38,672 bases of DNA from assembly GCA_009691305.1 (NCBI GenBank), contig SICS01000007.1, forward strand, positions 1 through 38,672, read 5' to 3'. The stretch comes from Candidatus Peribacteria bacterium. Lineage in GTDB: Bacteria > Patescibacteriota > Gracilibacteria > Peribacterales > Peribacteraceae. This document shows, in pieces, positions 36,130-38,672 of the stretch (the stretch's first letter is position 1; the number at the start of each line of letters is the position of its first letter). The position numbers were made by a program, and so were the translations under genes. The notes under the pieces were generated by a model. That model ran no database searches. It saw only the letters and a list, made by a program, of their open reading frames with translations, and was not told the origin of the DNA.

Positions 36130-36575
36130 ATTCCAGGATCCAGGCTCCAAATACCAAGTAAGGAGGGTATGTTCCATAGAGGTTTGGATGAAAGAACCCA
36201 TGATTTTGGATGCAGAGTTCGAAAGTGGGTTCGGACATTGCCCCTCACTCCCCTGATCATCGATGACATCAAACAATTGATCCGATCCTCAGGCTCCGTA
36301 GGGGCAAACTACATTGAAGCGAACGAATCACTAGGCAAGAAAGACTGTGGCAAATGCATGAAGATCTGCCGGAAAGAGGCGAAGGAAAGCGGCCATTGGC
36401 TGCGCATGTTGGATATCAGGCAATCTGCAGAGCATGAGAAAGAACGCCAAGCATTGATCCAGGAATCACATGAACTCACCTGCATCTTCCACTCCATCAT
36501 CACCAAATACTATTCCTAAACCTATTCTTCTTCTTTTCCTTACTTGGCTTTTGGATCCTGGAATTTGGATCCTAC
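36130..36575. mobile_element. Four-helix-bundle gene flanked by terminal inverted repeats
   Basis: The left end is AAATTCCAGGATCCA followed by GGCTCCAAATA and CCAAGTAAGG (36128-36163). The right end, read on the minus strand, is AAATTCCAGGATCCA, AAAG, CCAAGTAAGG (36568-36539). The ends enclose only the four-helix-bundle ORF. The element sits exactly between the stop codons of rplT and the convergent membrane-protein gene. Copies of the paired ends without an ORF are at 15926-16045 and 25283-25417. No transposase lies inside; the mobilising activity is unknown. Confidence 0.65.
36169..36519 (+). CDS. Four helix bundle protein (23S rRNA intervening-sequence / S23 family)
   Basis: The 116-residue protein has the family pattern: RGLDERTHDFGCRVRKWVRT, then LPLTPLIIDDIKQLIRSSGS, VGANYIEANESLGKKDCGKC, MKICRKEAKESGHWLRMLDI and a final helix ESHELTCIFHSIITKYYS. 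Relatives are encoded in intervening sequences of 23S rRNA genes and as free-standing genes, and share their fold with Avd, the accessory protein of diversity-generating retroelements. Here no rRNA or reverse transcriptase is nearby. The gene is framed by inverted repeats, and the left repeat end (GTAAGGAGG) supplies its Shine-Dalgarno sequence, 2 nt from the ATG. Function is unknown; linkage to a repeat suggests a role in element spread or RNA handling. Confidence 0.92.
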   Translation: MFHRGLDERTHDFGCRVRKWVRTLPLTPLIIDDIKQLIRSSGSVGANYIEANESLGKKDCGKCMKICRKEAKESGHWLRMLDIRQSAEHEKERQALIQESHELTCIFHSIITKYYS

Positions 36576-37507
36576 AACAGGTCTGAAACAACCTCCTCCA
36601 CTCTCCCCTTCTCTTTGTGCAGCTTCCCGTAATACGCCACCAATGCGAGAGTGAACAGGAGCCCCGAGCAGGCGTAGATGACGTCGCTGAAGATGACGCT
36701 GATGATGTCCAAACCAGGGAGGGCTGAGTATTGGATGAAGGAGACCAAGCCACCCAAGATCAGCGACGGGATGAGGAGCAGGAGCCCCATCGCCAGGAGA
36801 GTCCAGAAAATTCTCCAGGATTTGCCACGCACGACCGCACTGCTCTTGCGCAATGCATCGCGGTACCGGAGATCGCTGCTCGTGAGGACGATGCCGTAGA
36901 AGGCCGTCCGCAGCTGGTAGATCAGGGCAGGGACCAGCAGTGGCAGCGTGAGGAACAGCGGGCTGCAGCGGACGAAGAACGAACTGAATAGAATGGGCAT
37001 GCTGCCACCACCGCCCTGGAAATACGTCCCGGCGGCGGAGAATGCTGGGGAGAAGGTGGCACGGCACTCCTGTGACCCGAGCAGGAAGAGCACCGCGGGG
37101 ATCACCGCGAGCATCGCCCACTCGAGCGTGATGACGGAGCGGAGCAGTGACGTGAAGAAGAGGGGGAAGATCATGCGGGCGGAATCGTTGCGGACGGCGC
37201 GGAACGACGTGCGCGAGCGCCCCGCGCGGTTCACCACCATGCGCCTACCCACGAGCAGCACGCATGCAAACCCCCAGAACGTGACGAACGTGAGGAGGAT
37301 GGAGGCGAGCACGTACCCAATGTCGCCGATCTGGTCGATCGCCTGTGCCTCGCTCACCGGCCAATAGGCCGTCAGCAGATCCATGATCACCACCGGGAGG
37401 ATCAGGAACCACACCAGCACATGGAAAAGGGCAGGTTGTTTCCGCAGGAAAAGCCAAGCCTCAGTAATGAGGTGGAGCGGATGAGCGGAAGATCGTCTCT
37501 TAGCCAT
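36572..37507 (-). CDS. Polytopic membrane protein of unknown function
   Basis: The protein has 311 residues with about six membrane segments (FHVLVWFLILPVVIMDLLTA, LASILLTFVTFWGFACVLL, LEWAMLAVIPAVLFLLG, FLTLPLLVPALIYQLRTAFY, IFWTLLAMGLLLLIPSLILG, DVIYACSGLLFTLALVAYYG). The pattern of long paired helices resembles DUF-type multipass proteins common in CPR genomes, but no named family is certain. The start MAKRRSSAH at 37507 has TATATT (37520-37515) 7 nt upstream and ATGACA at -35 (37543-37538), the latter inside a repeat. Its stop (36574-36572) touches the right end of the four-helix-bundle element. Confidence 0.7.
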   Translation of the reverse strand: MAKRRSSAHPLHLITEAWLFLRKQPALFHVLVWFLILPVVIMDLLTAYWPVSEAQAIDQIGDIGYVLASILLTFVTFWGFACVLLVGRRMVVNRAGRSRTSFRAVRNDSARMIFPLFFTSLLRSVITLEWAMLAVIPAVLFLLGSQECRATFSPAFSAAGTYFQGGGGSMPILFSSFFVRCSPLFLTLPLLVPALIYQLRTAFYGIVLTSSDLRYRDALRKSSAVVRGKSWRIFWTLLAMGLLLLIPSLILGGLVSFIQYSALPGLDIISVIFSDVIYACSGLLFTLALVAYYGKLHKEKGRVEEVVSDLL

Positions 37508-37532
37508 TGGAATTAATATAGAACTGGGCTTA

Positions 37533-37602
37533 GGCGTTGTCATCCTGAGCTTGCGAAGGACGACAACGCCGATGTCTATGGTTCGCAAGCTCACCATGAC
37601 AT
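37533..37602. repeat. Double hairpin repeat
   Basis: Hairpin 1: GGCGTTGTC (37533-37541) with GACAACGCC (37562-37570), enclosing ATCCTGAGCTTGCGAAGGAC. Hairpin 2: GATGTC (37571-37576) with GACATC (37597-37602), enclosing a TTCGCAAGCTCACCAT repeat core. The two families (GTCATCCTGAGC and TGTCATGGTGAGC) are fused here. The first supplies the -35 of the membrane-protein promoter. Confidence 0.65.
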
Positions 37603-37618
37603 CGGCTAGCCCTAGCCC

Positions 37619-38581
37619 TTACTTTCGCTTTACCCGAATGAAGCCGGACACATCGACCGTGGAGAGCTTCTTCTCCTCTTTCGCGAGGATGTCCAAAAGT
37701 AGGTTGATGCCGATGGCGTCGCTGGCCATGTGGCTGCACTGGATCATGTTGAGGTGGTGCTTCTTGCCCTCCTCGACCTCCTTCTCGGTGAAGTGCATGG
37801 CAAGGATGGTACCGACGCCGGCGTGCGACTGCTTCTCGATGAAGTCCTCGGGGCCGTTGGTGCCGCCAGTGAATTCGGTGGCGACAACTTTGCCCGGTCG
37901 GCTGTTCTCGGAACCGTTCACGATGATGGTCGGGTTGCCCTTCTTGCCATACCACTCGTACTCGGGGATCTCGTTACAGGCATTCACGATGTCCTTGAGC
38001 GTGTCGTGCGTCTTCTTGCAGATCGTCTTCTCCATGAAGCGCCAGACGAGGTTGTCCGTGATCGTATGGCAGCAGAAAGCGGGGATGCCCAGGAGTTCGG
38101 CGGCGCGCTCGGTGCGGAACAGGTTATCGGCGTGGATGGAGCGCCAGATGCGGTCCATGCGCGGGCGGAGCAACCCTTCACTGTGGTTCACGGGGACTCC
38201 CGCAAGCGCGTAGACGTCCACCTGCACGGGCATGGCCTTATCGAGGTCAGCGAGTGCGCGGCCCTCCGGATGGTGGATCAGGACGGCATCGATCCGTGTC
38301 CCCTTCTCACGCAAACGGTCAGCGAGGAGCATTTCCTGGATTTCCCCGTCGATGCAGACCATCAGTGTCTGGACGTCCTCCTCCCCTGTCCCATTGATGA
38401 CGCGGGAATCCGGATACGGGTTCCACGTGCGCTGCTCGTCGAACCATTCCTTCTCTTTGCCTTCCAGCTTGGCACCGCGCTCTTTGACACGCTTGAACAT
38501 TTTCTCGAGGTAGGGCTTGCCGCGCGGGTCGGCGTCGATGCCGATCTCCACGGCACGCTTGAAGAGTTTTTGAAGTTTCAT
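37619..38581 (-). CDS. NIF3-like (DUF34) putative metal-binding protein
   Basis: The protein has 320 residues. It begins KLQKLFKRAVEIGIDADPRG, then RTWNPYPDSRVINGTGEEDV. LADRLREKGTRIDAVLIHHP with EGRALADL matches the metal-binding His pair of NIF3 proteins; GVPVNHSEGLLRPRMDRI and a late IQCSHMASDAIGINLLLD (second metal-ligand region) support it. It differs from classic NIF3 (about 250 residues) by an N-terminal extension of about 60 residues found in a subgroup of bacterial and archaeal homologues. Activity is unknown; GTP cyclohydrolase-like or phosphatase roles have been proposed for relatives. The ATG at 38581 is the first in frame; no clear -10 is seen within 10 nt. Confidence 0.75.
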   Translation of the reverse strand: MKLQKLFKRAVEIGIDADPRGKPYLEKMFKRVKERGAKLEGKEKEWFDEQRTWNPYPDSRVINGTGEEDVQTLMVCIDGEIQEMLLADRLREKGTRIDAVLIHHPEGRALADLDKAMPVQVDVYALAGVPVNHSEGLLRPRMDRIWRSIHADNLFRTERAAELLGIPAFCCHTITDNLVWRFMEKTICKKTHDTLKDIVNACNEIPEYEWYGKKGNPTIIVNGSENSRPGKVVATEFTGGTNGPEDFIEKQSHAGVGTILAMHFTEKEVEEGKKHHLNMIQCSHMASDAIGINLLLDILAKEEKKLSTVDVSGFIRVKRK

Positions 38582-38645
38582 AAAATCGAGGGAAAGTGAT
38601 CGTATGGGAGCGTAGAGATTTTTTTGGATCGCGGAAAGTGTTTTT

Positions 38646-38672
38646 CGTAGCTTCGTGTCTTCGTTACTTCGT
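38646..38672. repeat. Octamer tandem repeat at the right edge
   Basis: CGTAGCTT, CGTGTCTT, CGTTACTT and CGT follow one another, an 8-nt period that continues past the window. The rest of 38582-38645 shows only a T7 run (38620-38626) and no gene. Confidence 0.5.

Noticed and set aside
36130-36575. Diversity-generating retroelement, because the four-helix-bundle protein shares the Avd fold
   Set aside because: No reverse transcriptase, template repeat or variable repeat is visible in the window.
37730-38599. 289-codon plus-strand frame opposite the NIF3-like gene
   Set aside because: Antisense shadow without recognisable features; the minus strand carries the NIF3 motifs.

Overview
The window looks like part of the genome of a Candidate Phyla Radiation bacterium, most likely Peregrinibacteria/Peribacteria-like. 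This is an inference from gene content and style, not from a search. Coding sequence is moderately GC-rich and gaps are short. Energy genes are of fermentative type (a fused 2-oxoacid:ferredoxin oxidoreductase, a flavodoxin and an ADP-forming acyl-CoA synthetase). Many sugar-nucleotide and glycosyltransferase genes are present, the gaps hold many palindromic repeats, and there is a stand-alone 56-residue histone-fold protein. The standard code is used: UGA is a true stop, including inside the prfB frameshift site.

Layout. 1-2355: a partial WecG/TagA glycosyltransferase diverges from a DsbA-like lipoprotein, followed by trmD. 2420-10888: a possibly acquired methyltransferase, then the energy block (flavodoxin, KorA, KorB on the minus strand; an unknown 692-residue protein and ADP-forming acyl-CoA synthetase on the plus strand). 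10904-26381: envelope polysaccharide region with a GT2, a UDP-galactopyranose-mutase-like flavoprotein, three NAD-dependent epimerases, a GT2-GtrA fusion, two polytopic GT-C-like proteins and UDP-glucose dehydrogenase. Embedded in it are a decayed zincin gene, a RelB/YafQ toxin-antitoxin pair, unknown small ORFs and a PfkB kinase. 26500-31339: S-adenosylhomocysteinase (beside the PfkB kinase, suggesting adenosine salvage from the methyl cycle), a RAYT transposase with its own REP palindromes, a decayed small gene, a PHP-less family X polymerase, a SIMPL protein and tRNA-Ser(CGA). 31371-38672: a decayed gene with an intact promoter, the histone gene with terminator, prfB with a programmed +1 frameshift, two PilN/PilO-like membrane proteins, infC-rpmI-rplT, a four-helix-bundle mobile element, a polytopic membrane protein and a NIF3-like protein.

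Three patterns stand out. (1) About twenty genes have a TANNNT-type -10 box ending 6-8 nt before the start codon, which predicts leaderless mRNAs and fixes many start sites. (2) Several unrelated palindromic repeat families lie in gaps and also in frame inside conserved genes (trmD, korA, acyl-CoA synthetase, flavoprotein, ugd, polX, prfB, TPR glycosyltransferase). (3) The four-helix-bundle gene is bounded by inverted repeats, and the same repeat pair occurs twice elsewhere without the gene, as expected of a mobile element with MITE-like derivatives.

Three accessory genes (14931-13585, 29155-29415, 31405-31667) carry in-frame stops or lost starts while keeping recognisable promoters or reading frames, so accessory DNA here appears to be decaying.
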